From Turnera subulata (taxonomy: Eukaryota > Streptophyta > Magnoliopsida > Malpighiales > Passifloraceae): 64,000 bases of DNA. The DNA lies in NCBI GenBank assembly GCA_028386065.3, contig JAKUCV010000247.1, forward strand, positions 59,631-123,630, written 5' to 3'. The notes under the pieces are model-generated. The model saw only the letters and a program-made list of their open reading frames with translations. It searched no databases and had not been told where the DNA came from. Position 1 is the stretch's first letter, and each line of letters starts with the position of its first letter. The position numbers were made by a program, and so were the translations under genes. Shown in pieces: positions 33,714 to 44,585 of the stretch.

Positions 33714-36354
33714 TGAAACAACCTAACCCATATTTATCGTTATTCACAGTAAACACGTGGCCATCTTATTATTACTGGAATAACAACATCCAAGTCATAC
33801 AATAAAGTCAAACCCAAGCATAGCTTAATATAGCAAACCACACACGTCACCCGAGCACAGGGACAATTATTACAAAAGCAGTCTCAACAGCAACCAACAA
33901 CAGAAGCAAGAGTCACACAACAGCAGCGGAAGGCTTGAAAATAACAACAGCACACCACAAATGAAAGATGCAGCGGAGTATGGATCCGGGTTTGGCAGAG
34001 GGTACGTCGCAGCTTGCCTGGCATGTTCCCGTACTAAAAGCAAATCAATCTACGTGACGGAGTCACTTAGTGAGGGGTGAGTCCGAAGTGCTCATCGGGT
34101 AAAATCCACAAGTAATTATTAATATACAAGAATCCATTATAACCAGGTTGTCAAGAACAATTAACACAAGACAAGACATAACATTAACCGAACCTACTCT
34201 CACCGGTTATCTTTCCTAACAACTAGCCAGTAGACTTGTCCAAATTTTATTAGCAGGGCCCCTATCACAAATTAAATGTTGGCCGTACCTGGTAGCTAGG
34301 TTAGCTAACCCCAGGGTACTCCCCGTTAAACCATAACATCACAAATCACAAAGTATCACAATAACCGAGTCCCGCAATCCTCGGCCGGGAGTCCCACAGT
34401 CCTCCCTTTCATAAATTAAATCATAACACAAATCTCAAGATGACTACCATCTGGCCGTACCAACACTTAACTGTGACTATCTAACTGTCTAGGTGATACC
34501 ATTATTATTACTCACTGTCATTTAATTCGTCATATCCTATCCCGAGTAGGCACTCTGCCTCTCAACTCGTCTGGATAGTTTTAATCACAACACAGATACT
34601 CACGGAACTCATTTTATACCCATTTCTCAACAACAACAACTATATCAGCAACACAATACACAATCATCAACCATTCACAGTCACAACAAATTATTCACAA
34701 CAAGGCATACACGACAAAATATCAACAAACCACAACTCGGTATAATGGACAGCATATTAATAATTACTTGTCCTCACCTTAGTTGATAAATTCTTCGGGA
34801 ATTTCGCCCTCGGGTCCCAAGTTCTCATTCACGTTCTCTTCACGTAGATGTATTAACAGACGATCACATAAATACACAACAAATTGATATGCATGCATTT
34901 ATCTAATATGGTACCGTTATACCATAATTAATATTTTAGATTATAGATCCATTATATGTGTACACTATATTTTATAAAATATTATTTGAAAATATATTCC
35001 AAGGTCCATAACATATAATTTTCCTTCCCATTACGTGTATGTATGTAAATGTATGTATATATAAATATATATATATATATCCAGAATACTAATTATAAAT
35101 AAATTGGAATTATTTTGTGTATGTGTATAGTTATAGTAAGACCAAGGTTATATTTTGGGTCAACAGTTTCAGCTCACAAGGCTTGAGTGCTAGCCCAGGT
35201 CACAAGACCTAGTCCATAACTCAAGGCCAAGACATGAGCCCACTGCTCTGCCCATATCCAAAACCCCCTCTACCGAGTCAACTCGGCCACCACTCACCGA
35301 GTTCGACTTCCCCAACTGGAGCAAGAGGAGAAGGGCAACGCGAGGAGGACAGGGGCGGCGCTGGCTTTCATGCGAAGACGGCAACGAGCAGGCGAGCAGA
35401 GGAAGGCGGTCGGGAGGGGGGTGACTTGGTGGTTGTGGCGGCTGACGCGAAGAAGCGACGGCAGCAGGCGAGGACGGCTCCGAGCGGCGGTGCGATGAAG
35501 AAGACGAACGGCGGCGGCGTGAGCAAATAGGAAAGGGGGCGGCGCGTCAGGTGAGCAGGGGCGACTTGACCGGCAACGAACTCAGCTCGGTCACGCGGCT
35601 GTCGGGGAAGAGAGTGGAGGAGGAAAGGTTGTGGCAGCGTGCGCGGGTCCTGGTAGTGGCGACGGAGGCGCGAGAGGGAGAAGGAGAGGCGGAAGGTGCT
35701 GTGCGCGGTGGCTGCTCATGGTGGTCCGGTGGCGAAGCGAAGGAAAAAGAAGAAGAAGAAGAGATGAGGGTGACGTTGTTTTGGGGATAGCAGAAGGGGT
35801 TGTTAATTTCTTTTTTTTTTTTAGATAATGGTATTAAAGCTTGTATGGGAATGGAAACTGGGTAGTTTAGTGAATGTAGAGATTGAGCAGACAAGGCTTG
35901 CTTCTGGTAGCTGATGTTTTGTGTGTTTAAGTTTGAAGAACAAGTCTGATTTATAAAGCCAGGGAAAGAAGCAACAAGTGAATTTGGCAGACAAGAAAAG
36001 AAAGAAAAGAATAAAGGTGTCGGCGAATTATTGATGAATTATGAAGGGTTACTGTGTGCATGATTGAGCAGAAAAATCTGGGCTGTCAAAAGACTTATTT
36101 GCCCTTCTAGTTCCCTTTGGGTTTTAAATTAATCTAGGGGTATTATCGTCTTTTCACGCTTTTACAATCCGGAAAATTCCAACTTGTCCCGAAAATTCCG
36201 TAAAAATATCCAGGGTATGGAATGAGACTCAGAATTAGAATTCGATGCTCGGTTTACCATGAAATAATTACCAAAGGTTAATTCTTCACGGTAAATCATT
36301 ATGCAAAAGAATTACGGTTGCGGTAAAACGTAAAATTTTACCTGGGCTGTTACA
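33714..36354 (-). repeat. 5' LTR of chromovirus A3
   Basis: 2641 bp, TGAAACAACCTAACC...GGGCTGTTACA. Hairpin CTACGTGAC (34050-34058) with GTCACTTAG (34062-34070). Exon at 34778-34843 with the same peptide as the other LTR, but its acceptor AG is mutated ('ctac' for 'ctag'). Confidence 0.9.
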
Positions 36355-36660
36355 AAATTTGGTAATGCTTTGATATTATAAATTATATAATTTTCATTAT
36401 TAGATTACATTTTTAATTAAGGGGATTAATGAGTTATATTATTATTTTCTTTTATTATTCTTTTTCGTAGTTATTGTTCTTATATATATCAATTATTTTT
36501 TTGAGAAGGACTTATATATAATGTAAAAAAAAATTCAATAATCTAAACAAACGAATTGTTGAGATTTAGTTTTCATATTAGATAAGAATTTATAAATTAA
36601 TTATTGTTAATAATATTTTTTTAATACGTTTGATATTTTAAACTATATAAGAAAATACAA
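36355..36660. repeat. AT-rich tandem repeat, end of unit 2 and unit 3
   Basis: 36355-36419 completes unit 2 ('tttgatattataaattatata'). 36420-36660 is another unit with the same landmarks ('ggggattaatgagttatatta', 'ttgagaaggacttatatataatg', 'aaacgaattgttgagatt', 'tttgatattttaaactatata'). Confidence 0.6.
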
Positions 36661-37475
36661 ATGGATGTAGAACTACTTAGGATTGATTCTTTCAAAAACA
36701 AACATAACTTTATTTGATAAATCATTCATATTATTATTTAGCTTGCAACCTGCAGTTTTTTTTATTAATAATTTTAAAATGTAATATGCATTAGAATTTA
36801 ATAAAATTTATATTAGTTTTCTATTTCTTCTACTTCTTTTTATATTTTTAAAAAATTTATTATGATTTGATTGAAATATTTATTTTTAATTTTAAGAATC
36901 ATCATAAAGTAACTATTCATTTTTATATTTATTTTTTAAAAAACCTTCAGTCTATGTATAGATTTTGGATCTGCTGATAATTATTTCTTCTTTTTTTAAT
37001 GTCTTCGTCATTGTTATTTGTACAAAACCCGCTCTAAAAAACTAAGGAATTGAAGGATTTGGGTTAGTCCTTATCTTGTTAAATAGAACTTGAATGGAAA
37101 AAAAATATAATTAGTAGTTGTTTTTTACAATGAGAGACGAAAAGGGTATGTATGTCAATCTGTATAAATTAAAAAATGAGTTGAGTTGCTTCTTTTTGCT
37201 AGACTATCCGCGACTTGGTTCATGTCTCTTTTGCACAACATTGAGAGGTCACCAAGTTAGATGCAAGATATTCAATATTTATGATAATAAGTTTGTAAGG
37301 AACAGTTGGATCGGTTGTTATTTAAAACTTATATTGATTCCAAAACGATAAATTTTTTATTGAGAAGAATTTTAATTTTCATGAATACATGCATACTATT
37401 CATAAATAATTGTATTTATATATTAATGAGGGCTAAAATTTGACGCTTTTGTTTATTGTTTATATATAGTATACA
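36661..37475. other. AT-rich DNA without a gene; half of a duplicated flank
   Basis: No supported gene; an open frame at 37118-37351 is AT-driven. 37033-37074 (from 'tctaaaaaactaagg' to 'gttagtccttat') recurs with one change at 50696-50737, and 'tttatatatagtata' near 37459 recurs near 50896, so a related repeat flanks both sides of the next element. Confidence 0.5.
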
Positions 37476-39023
37476 CGTAACAGCCCGGGTAATTTTTAAG
37501 TTTTTACCGTCATCGTAAAATTTATTTTACAGTTATTTACCATAAAAATTAATCTTGGGTAATTAATTTATAGTAATTTGAGCTTCGGATTTCGAAACCG
37601 AGCCCTGCCCCACGCTCGGGATTTTTCTGCGGATTTTCCGGACCAAGTTGGAATTTTACGGGTCCAGGAATCTTCAGAAAAGTCGGGATTAACCCCGAGT
37701 TATCAGACCAGAAATAAAGTCAAGGGGGTACATTAGTTATTTTCTGGTCCGGACGGGACACGCCTCATAAGCTGCACAGCACGAGGCAGCCGCCACCCAC
37801 TGTGAAGCTTGTGAGTGGACTGTGCCACCCGTGAAAAACCAGTATCCTGTCCGTGCCTAGCCCTTGTCCTGCACTGCATGCCATGATTCTTTCTTTGCCC
37901 TTCTTTTCCTCTTCCTCCTGCCTAAAACACACAACCGCCATTTCTTCCTTGTTTCACCTGCAAAACCCACAAACCTCCTACTGCAAACCTTCACCACCTG
38001 CAACAAGAAGAAAAAAAAAAAGAAACAACAACAACACACACCACACCAGCACAAAACGCCGCCGTTTTCCCCCTCTCCCCTTCTTCTTTTCTTTTTCTTT
38101 CTTCCCCATCGTGAGCCACCCGTGGCCGTGAACCCGCTGCCACCAAACCACCAGCACTGACCACAAGCAGCCACCGCGCACCGCCACCCGCCTTCGCCCT
38201 TCTCTCCTTCTTCCTCCTCCGTCGATGCTGTGCAGGTCACGCAGCCGTCGCCAAGCAGCCGTGACGCCGACGAGCAGACCGCCTCCACCCGCGAGCAGAG
38301 CAACCGACGCCGCCTCCTTGTTCGCGTCGGACTCGCCCCATACCTTCCTCCTTCCTCACGCCGCTCGCCCCATCCGTCGCTCGCCGTCGCCGCGCTGCCA
38401 CCTCTGCAAATCAAGGTGAGACAACCCGGTTGCATGATGGTATGGTCGGGTTGACCCGGTTACGAATGGACCTGAATTTGAGTGAGTTTGGCTTGGTCAG
38501 TAGATTGGGCTATAGGTTGCTGGGCTGTGTACTGGGCCGGATCTCTAGGCCTGCACATGGCTGCACCTGGGCTCCTGTTTGGGGCCTGGGCTTGGCACTG
38601 TGCAAGGCCTGTTCTGGTACTGTTTGGGCCCAATCCCATTTTTTTTAAAAAAAGAGAGAAAATATAATCTAGAAAAAAAATATATAAATGGGAGGAAATA
38701 ATATTCTGGAATAACTTGGGAAATAAAAATAATTGGTAGAAAATAATATTTTGGGGGAAAATATACTATATATGGGATAATAATTATTTTGAAGAATAAT
38801 TTTGGAAAGGGTATTATCAAGGTAATAAAATACCAGAATAATATCCGGGTATAGGTATAAGTATAGTATTATTTTAGAAACTGGAAATAAATGGTGAATT
38901 ATGACGATAATAGAAATTAACCCGGGGAAGTAACCGAGACGAGTTCATATTTAATTTACGGTATACAGTAGTAGCATGACATTTGCATAACACTTATGTG
39001 TGCATATTACTTGTGTGATATAG

Positions 39024-39100
39024 GAGTTGATAACGAGCAGATACCTGAGGAACCGGACTTGGAGTCTGTTGGACATTTCCAAAACTGATAATTGGCTAAG
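39024..39100 (+). other. Predicted LTR internal exon (A1, 5' LTR)
   Basis: 77 nt between 'tgatatag' and 'ctaag/gtgagg'. Phase-1 peptide G-V-D-N-E-Q...E-E-P-D...F-Q-N and a stop. Confidence 0.45.
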
Positions 39101-39475
39101 GTGAGGATGGATAACCCTTGATATGTGCCCATAGTACTATGTATGATTTGTTGTTTGATTAAAATGCTGGTATGATTATTGTTGGCTGTTTGACTGCCAC
39201 GATATTGTTGCTGTTGTTGGTTAGCTGTGTTATTAATTTGTGAAACCTGTGCTGAGATTGTGTTGAACTGTTAGTTGTGAGTAATTAGTGTTACGAGAAT
39301 GTTGACTGGATGAGTCTGTGGATTAATCTGAGGTAATAGAAAATGGATAATTGATGGAAGAGTAATGGAATTGGACTGAATTTGAGACGATGATATATTT
39401 GTCACTTGGAAAGTAGTGGTACGACTAGATGGTTAGAAGCTAGTTCTGTGGTGTCTTGGCCGGTTTGGTTGGTTG

Positions 39476-39590
39476 TTGGGGATGTTGATCCCGGATGATG
39501 TTGTTATTGGGATGTTGATCCAGGATTTGTTGATATTGGGATGTTAATCCCGGATTGGTTGTGATTGGGATGTTGATCCCGGATTGTGAT
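39476..39590. repeat. GGGATGTTGATCCC minisatellite (4 copies)
   Basis: Four roughly 30-bp units each with the palindrome GGGAT..ATCCC. Two copies have single changes in an arm or loop. Confidence 0.75.
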
Positions 39591-39801
39591 TTGGCCTGGC
39601 ATCCGGAATTAGTTAATAACCAGGTACGACCCTAGCTTGTCCAGTGACGGGGCCCAGAAGATAAAATTGGTAATAATAACAATAATAAGCATTCTTTTGG
39701 TCTTGGCTCAGTTGTAGTCTGGTAGGATCGTTGTGTTGTGATTGTCTGTGTTTATTTCGAAAGTATTATGGTTGATTATATATCTCTGTTTATCCTTCGT
39801 C

Positions 39802-39850
39802 GGTGGGCACTTCAGACTCACCCCTCGCCTGCGGGGTTTCAACCCGTAGG
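39802..39850 (+). other. Two-hairpin module (A1, 5' LTR)
   Basis: GGTGGG with CTCACC (G-T pair), then CCTGCGGG with CCCGTAGG (39843-39850). Confidence 0.6.
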
Positions 39851-40218
39851 TTTAGTTGCTTCGTAGTTCAGGTATGACGTTCGTTGGCTGCTACTTTCTT
39901 CTCCACCTGACTCCGGATCCATACCTCCGCTGTATGTGCATATAAGTCTTCTGCTGTTGTATCATATATGTTGCTGTGTTGCTGCTTTCCTATATTGCTT
40001 ATGATGTTGAGATACTGGATTGTGCTGCTTTGTTGAGCTTTGAGTGTGGATTGAATAATGGTCCCCTAGTGTGGGTGACAGATGTTGCTTTGTACTTTTG
40101 CTGTATTTGGAATTTACCGTGTAGTATTTTGACTGCGATGTATTGTCTGTTCCATCAATAAGAATAGTTTCGGCACGTGTTTATTGTGTATGGTAAATAC
40201 GGGTCGGGCGCTTCATTT

Positions 40219-40236
40219 TGGTAGCGGAGCAGGCAG
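40219..40236 (+). other. Primer-binding site of A1
   Basis: TGGTAGCGGAGCAGGCAG three bases after the LTR end; similar to the initiator-Met tRNA complement. Confidence 0.75.
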
Positions 40237-40342
40237 TAGGTCATTAGGGACATAACTGTGATTTCATGATTGTTTGTTTGTGCATAAGATTTGTCACGAC
40301 ATGATATGACATGCATTCATATACATTCTCATATAGGTACGA

Positions 40343-41728
40343 ATGGATCCGGTTGGAGGGAATCAGCAAGCTGGAGGTCACCTAGATGACGATTAGGTAT
40401 CGGTGGATCAACCGCAACAAGTTGCGGGAGGTCCGGAACACCTTCCGAACGTTCTTCTGGGAGACCCTACGCAGATGCTAAACGTGGTAACTCAGATTCT
40501 GCGAAGGCAAGAAGCCAGGGATGCACGTATCAATGCTATGGGAGCTCGGAAACAGGAAAACCAGGGACCAGTCGACGATCCAGTATATATGAAGCTGGAG
40601 AAGCTTGGGGCGGAGATCTTCACCGGTGTCACTACACCACAGGATGCTGACCAGTGGCTTAGACAGATGAACAGGGTTATGCTGAAGCTGACATATAGGA
40701 ATGACAAGTGGGCCAGATATGCCGCTGCCATGTTCCGAGGAGATGCCGTTGATTGGTAGGAGTCTACCACCAGGGTCCTACCGACACCTATCACTATGCC
40801 ATGGAACCAGTTCATGGAGATGTTCCGAAGGAAGTTTGTTTCTGAGGCATACCAAGACCAGTTAAGACGAGAGTTTCTAGGACTACAACAGGGACCAACT
40901 CAGACAATCAATGATTATGAGGTCAAGTTCAACCGCCTGTCCATCTTTGCCAGTGAGTTTGTGGCTACTCCGGAGGCCAGATGTAAACATTTCTGGGATG
41001 GTCTTCGATCTGGTATCCAGACAGTCATGGGGTGCAAGGTCTATGAGACTTACCAGGACATGCTGACAGATGCCCTGAGAGACGAGATTATCTGACTGGG
41101 CAATGAGAGGGAGCAAGAGGAGATCCGTAAGAGGCATGCTGCACAGAGTTCTGGGGAACAGAACAAGAGGTTCCAGACACCAGCAAACCGGTCAGGATAT
41201 GGACAGAGCCGATTCATGCCAGGGAGTCAGGGACGTGGATGGAACAATAACAACTATAACAACCGAGGCAGTTCTTGGACTCAGTCTGGAGAGACTTCAT
41301 CTTGGAATGCTCGCCCGAGACCCCCTCTGTCTCAGGTGAGGTGCTATGAGTGTAACGAAGTTGGGAACTACCGATATGCTTGTCCCAAGTTGGGAAGATC
41401 TGGAGGTACGGCACCTGTTCAGACAGTGCAAGCTTCAGTTGCCAGTGTACCTAGTGGTTCTGGAGTTGGCCGAGGCCGAGGACGTGGAGCTGTTCCTGCT
41501 AGGACCCAGTCAGCCATGAATCAGAGTGCAGCAGTGCCGAGAGCATTTGTGATCACTGCTGATGAGGATCCAGAGAATGCCGATGTCATATCAGGTACTT
41601 TCACAGTCTTTGGTAGTACTGCTTATACTTTGATTGATCCTGGTGCTACGCATTCATTTGTTGCGCAAAGCTTTGCAATACTACATAACTGTACGGGGAG
41701 AGAGTTTAACTTGTCCGATGAGGGTTAG
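40343..41728 (+). pseudogene. gag: Chromovirus A1 gag and protease start (degraded)
   Basis: ATG at 40343 (MDPVGG) six bases after the acceptor-like 'catatag'. Collinear with A2 gag. Stops: TAG at 40394-40396 (CAG in origin), TAG at about 40757 (TGG), TGA at about 41093 (TGG). The zinc knuckle reads C-Y-E-C..GN....C: its His is Asn, so zinc binding is damaged. Protease LIDPGATHSF is present at about 41635, after which a frameshift near 41690-41715 ends the frame. The remaining protease lies beyond the nested LTR. Confidence 0.8.
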
Positions 41729-41789
41729 GTTACCTGCGGGTATAGTGGTCAGGTTAACCCATGTGTGCAGAGACGTTTCACTTTCATAC

Positions 41790-44585
41790 TGAAACGCCCG
41801 TGTCCCAATTTATAATATAAAATGACCAAATTGGCCTTATCATTCCCGGGACACGGAAAAAAATCATCAACAACAAGATCAACATTCAATCAAATAATAA
41901 ATAATACAATAGAATCAAGTACGCAGTGGAAGACAAAACATATAGTAACATGTATGTAGTGAACTCTATGGATCCGACCCGAGGAGGAAAGCACCGCCAC
42001 CTGCGATATGCACCACTGCTCAATGAGCAGTTAACCTGAAAAAGACTGTGAGGGGGTGAGACCAACCACTGTCTCACCGCAAACAAATAAACCAAAGTAT
42101 ACAAATACAAATCAACCACAAATACTAGCATCAGGCAGTAGCAATCATAGTGTACAAACAAGTCACATTGCACAACACAAAGTCATCACCAGACATCTTA
42201 TTATCGTTGTATTTTATTATTATTAAGATTTAATATTTTATTAGGGCCCTCTACTGTGTGCGTCGAGCTCAGTCCCGTCTGATCAGACAACCAGGGCATA
42301 AGCCCAAATACAATCAGTGAGAGAGAGATAGATAGAGAGAAAGAGGGAGATAGAAAAGGGGAGATAGAAAGAGGGAGGTAGAACCGGTCATCACAGACCC
42401 ATATGCTAAACCGCATATACCATGCTATCCCACATGAAATCCCGAGGGGTATCACTTCCCGCTCGAACCAACCGGTCAACAGCCCCACAGTAGAACTATT
42501 ATAGTATGTTATTCTCAATTATGCTTAAAGAGTTGTGCCATACGTTATGATCAAACAGGATTGTGTGGTTTTAACATTTTGTTTTCAAGTCCGGGCCTCC
42601 GGCCCACAAATCACCACACTAACCACAATAGCATACCATGTTATTGAATCATAACAAAACGAATTATGCTCTACCGACAAATCATATTCACACAGGCACG
42701 CTATGCACATAATCAGGCATACCACATCAAAAGCATCATCACTTAGACACAAAAGTGCAAACAAGGAGATCCGCATAGCAAGCAGACATACAAATGGCAT
42801 TCAATGCCAAACAAGAATTTCAACTTCATGTACCAAGTCTAAACCGAGTATTGCAGGTAGTAAAGTATACAAAGGTTTATATGTCCTCACCTGGACTGGA
42901 AGGGTCGCTTTGAAAGTCGACACTCGTTCAGCTACTCCCCAGGGTTAACCAAAGCCTAAACACATGGTCACATGTATTACTTAGATATTCATTCCAAAGA
43001 TAAAGAGATGTACTCGGTTATATAAATTTATCGACTACAATCCTCAACCCGACATGGAACATTAGACGAACTAGGGACTAGGCCCACTATCTTAGTAAAA
43101 CTAAAGATCTACCTAAGAACCAATTTTATCAAGTTCAAGAAAACTTCAAGTGTATGAGTCACGAATGACTAGGGAAACCAATGCGTGGAAACCAAGGTTT
43201 TATAGTGTAACACTCCATGACAAGTCCATTAGCCATGATTAAATCTTATAAATTATAGTCTTGTTTAACCATTAATCTCTCCAAATAAACTAGAAAGCTT
43301 CTGGTCAAATGCTAAAACGTGACAGTGGCCTAGCATACCGTGAGCATCAAAGTAGTGGTTACTAAAAGGAATTGATGAATTTAAAGGAACCATGTGCAAA
43401 GCACTAATTCTAAATTTGGTACAATATTACACCGAGTCACGGTAGAAACCATGATTTCATATTAAAAAGTCATCCTCAAGAGGCAAAAGACACGTAATTA
43501 ACCACGTGTTTTGCAACTATCAAGACCACACTCAAAATCTCATTGTATTTTAAAAAAAAATTGGTTGGCAAGGAATGATTACATTTGGTATATGGACAAA
43601 ACCAGACCCAGACCCAAAATCAAATGAATTTATTCAACCTGCCAAGAAGGTTATTTTTTTTTTTGCTGCACCGTTTATATCAAGATTTAATTGTATTTAA
43701 ATCCTCAAACATGGCCCTCACTAGTTTGCTTGCATATATACATACATATAATAGTTTTTTCTTTTTTCCAGCAACCCGACCAACACAAAACCAATGAACC
43801 ACATGCAACACTTGCACATAAACTACCACGAAACTCAGAAAGGTTGCAGGGAAACCTTACCGGAGAATAATTCGTAGTTTCCAGCACCAAATCCGTACTT
43901 AAGCCTCAGGTCTAAACTTTCAGCTCTTACCATTCATACCGCGACATCACTCCACAGAAACCTACACCCAGACTAGCAACCCAACATCAATTCATCCCCC
44001 AATCCATGACCACACCAAATGGCTCTAGAAGAGAGAAGAGGGTTTGTGGGGAAAGGGAGAGGATGATGTTATGTGAATGAGGAAGAGAAGAAAAGAAGAA
44101 AAGGATGAGGCGAAAATGGGCAACAGTTTTCACGGATGGGAAGAAATAAAATCAGAAGAGAGAGAGAAAAGAATGGATTATATACATAGGACAACTCTAG
44201 GTTTCAACCAAGTTCCAAAACGACGCTGTTTCAAGAAATGCCCTTCCCCTCCTCTCAAAACGCAAGATTTTGTGTGTTTTATGCCCAAGCTCACCCAAAA
44301 CTACGTCACTTTGGTTAAAACTACAACACAACTAGTGCTTAACATATAGAAATCATTTTTATTCTATTTCTAAGCTATGACCCCATATAAAAATAAATCT
44401 TAAAATACGTAAAAAGAATTGAAAGGAAACTTGCTTTAGAGATCACTTTATATAACTCAGTAAAATGAATAAATAAATAAATTTATAGGCCAAAATATTC
44501 GATAAGTTTTCCGTAAGGGCAAAATCGGAAAATTATTTCCAATTTTTTTTCAAAATTAAAATAATTAAAAATTCAGGGCATTACA
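41790..44585 (-). repeat. Solo LTR of a different family (B), nested in A1
   Basis: 2796 bp, TGAAACGCCCGTGTCCC...CAGGGCATTACA, flanked by an exact 5-bp duplication 'catac' (41785-41789 and 44586-44590). No internal domain. Not alignable to the Tekay LTRs outside the ends, yet it carries the same two-hairpin module (42015-42078) and a minus-strand donor CCAG/GTGAGG near 42890. Purine-rich GA/GATA tract at 42318-42381. Interior open frames such as 44077-44349 are not supported. Confidence 0.9.
42015..42078 (-). other. Two-hairpin module of LTR B
   Basis: ACTGCTC-AAT-GAGCAGT (42015-42031, perfect 7-bp stem) and GGTGAGAC (42055-42062) with GTCTCACC (42071-42078, perfect 8-bp stem). Confidence 0.65.

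Larger units (their letters stand above)
26328..36354 (-). mobile_element. Complete Tekay/Del-like chromovirus A3, minus strand (10,027 bp)
   Basis: Both LTRs are complete (33714-36354 as 5', 26328-28981 as 3'), and the 5-bp target duplication 'aaatt' is exact (26323-26327 and 36355-36359). Primer-binding site, gag, pol with chromodomain and polypurine tract are all in order. Coding capacity is destroyed by several stops and frameshifts. Splitting the AT-rich repeat, it must be younger than that repeat. Confidence 0.92.
37476..40215 (+). repeat. 5' LTR of chromovirus A1
   Basis: 2740 bp; the first base of the terminal TG is mutated to C (CGTAACAGCCC), end GGGCGCTTCA. GC-rich block 37800-38420, splice donor 38415/38416 (TCAAG/GTGAG), internal exon 39024-39100, minisatellite 39476-39590, hairpin module 39802-39850. 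Confidence 0.9.

Noticed and set aside
44077..44349. 90-codon frame inside the nested solo LTR
   Set aside because: Lies entirely in LTR B with no start context or family resemblance.
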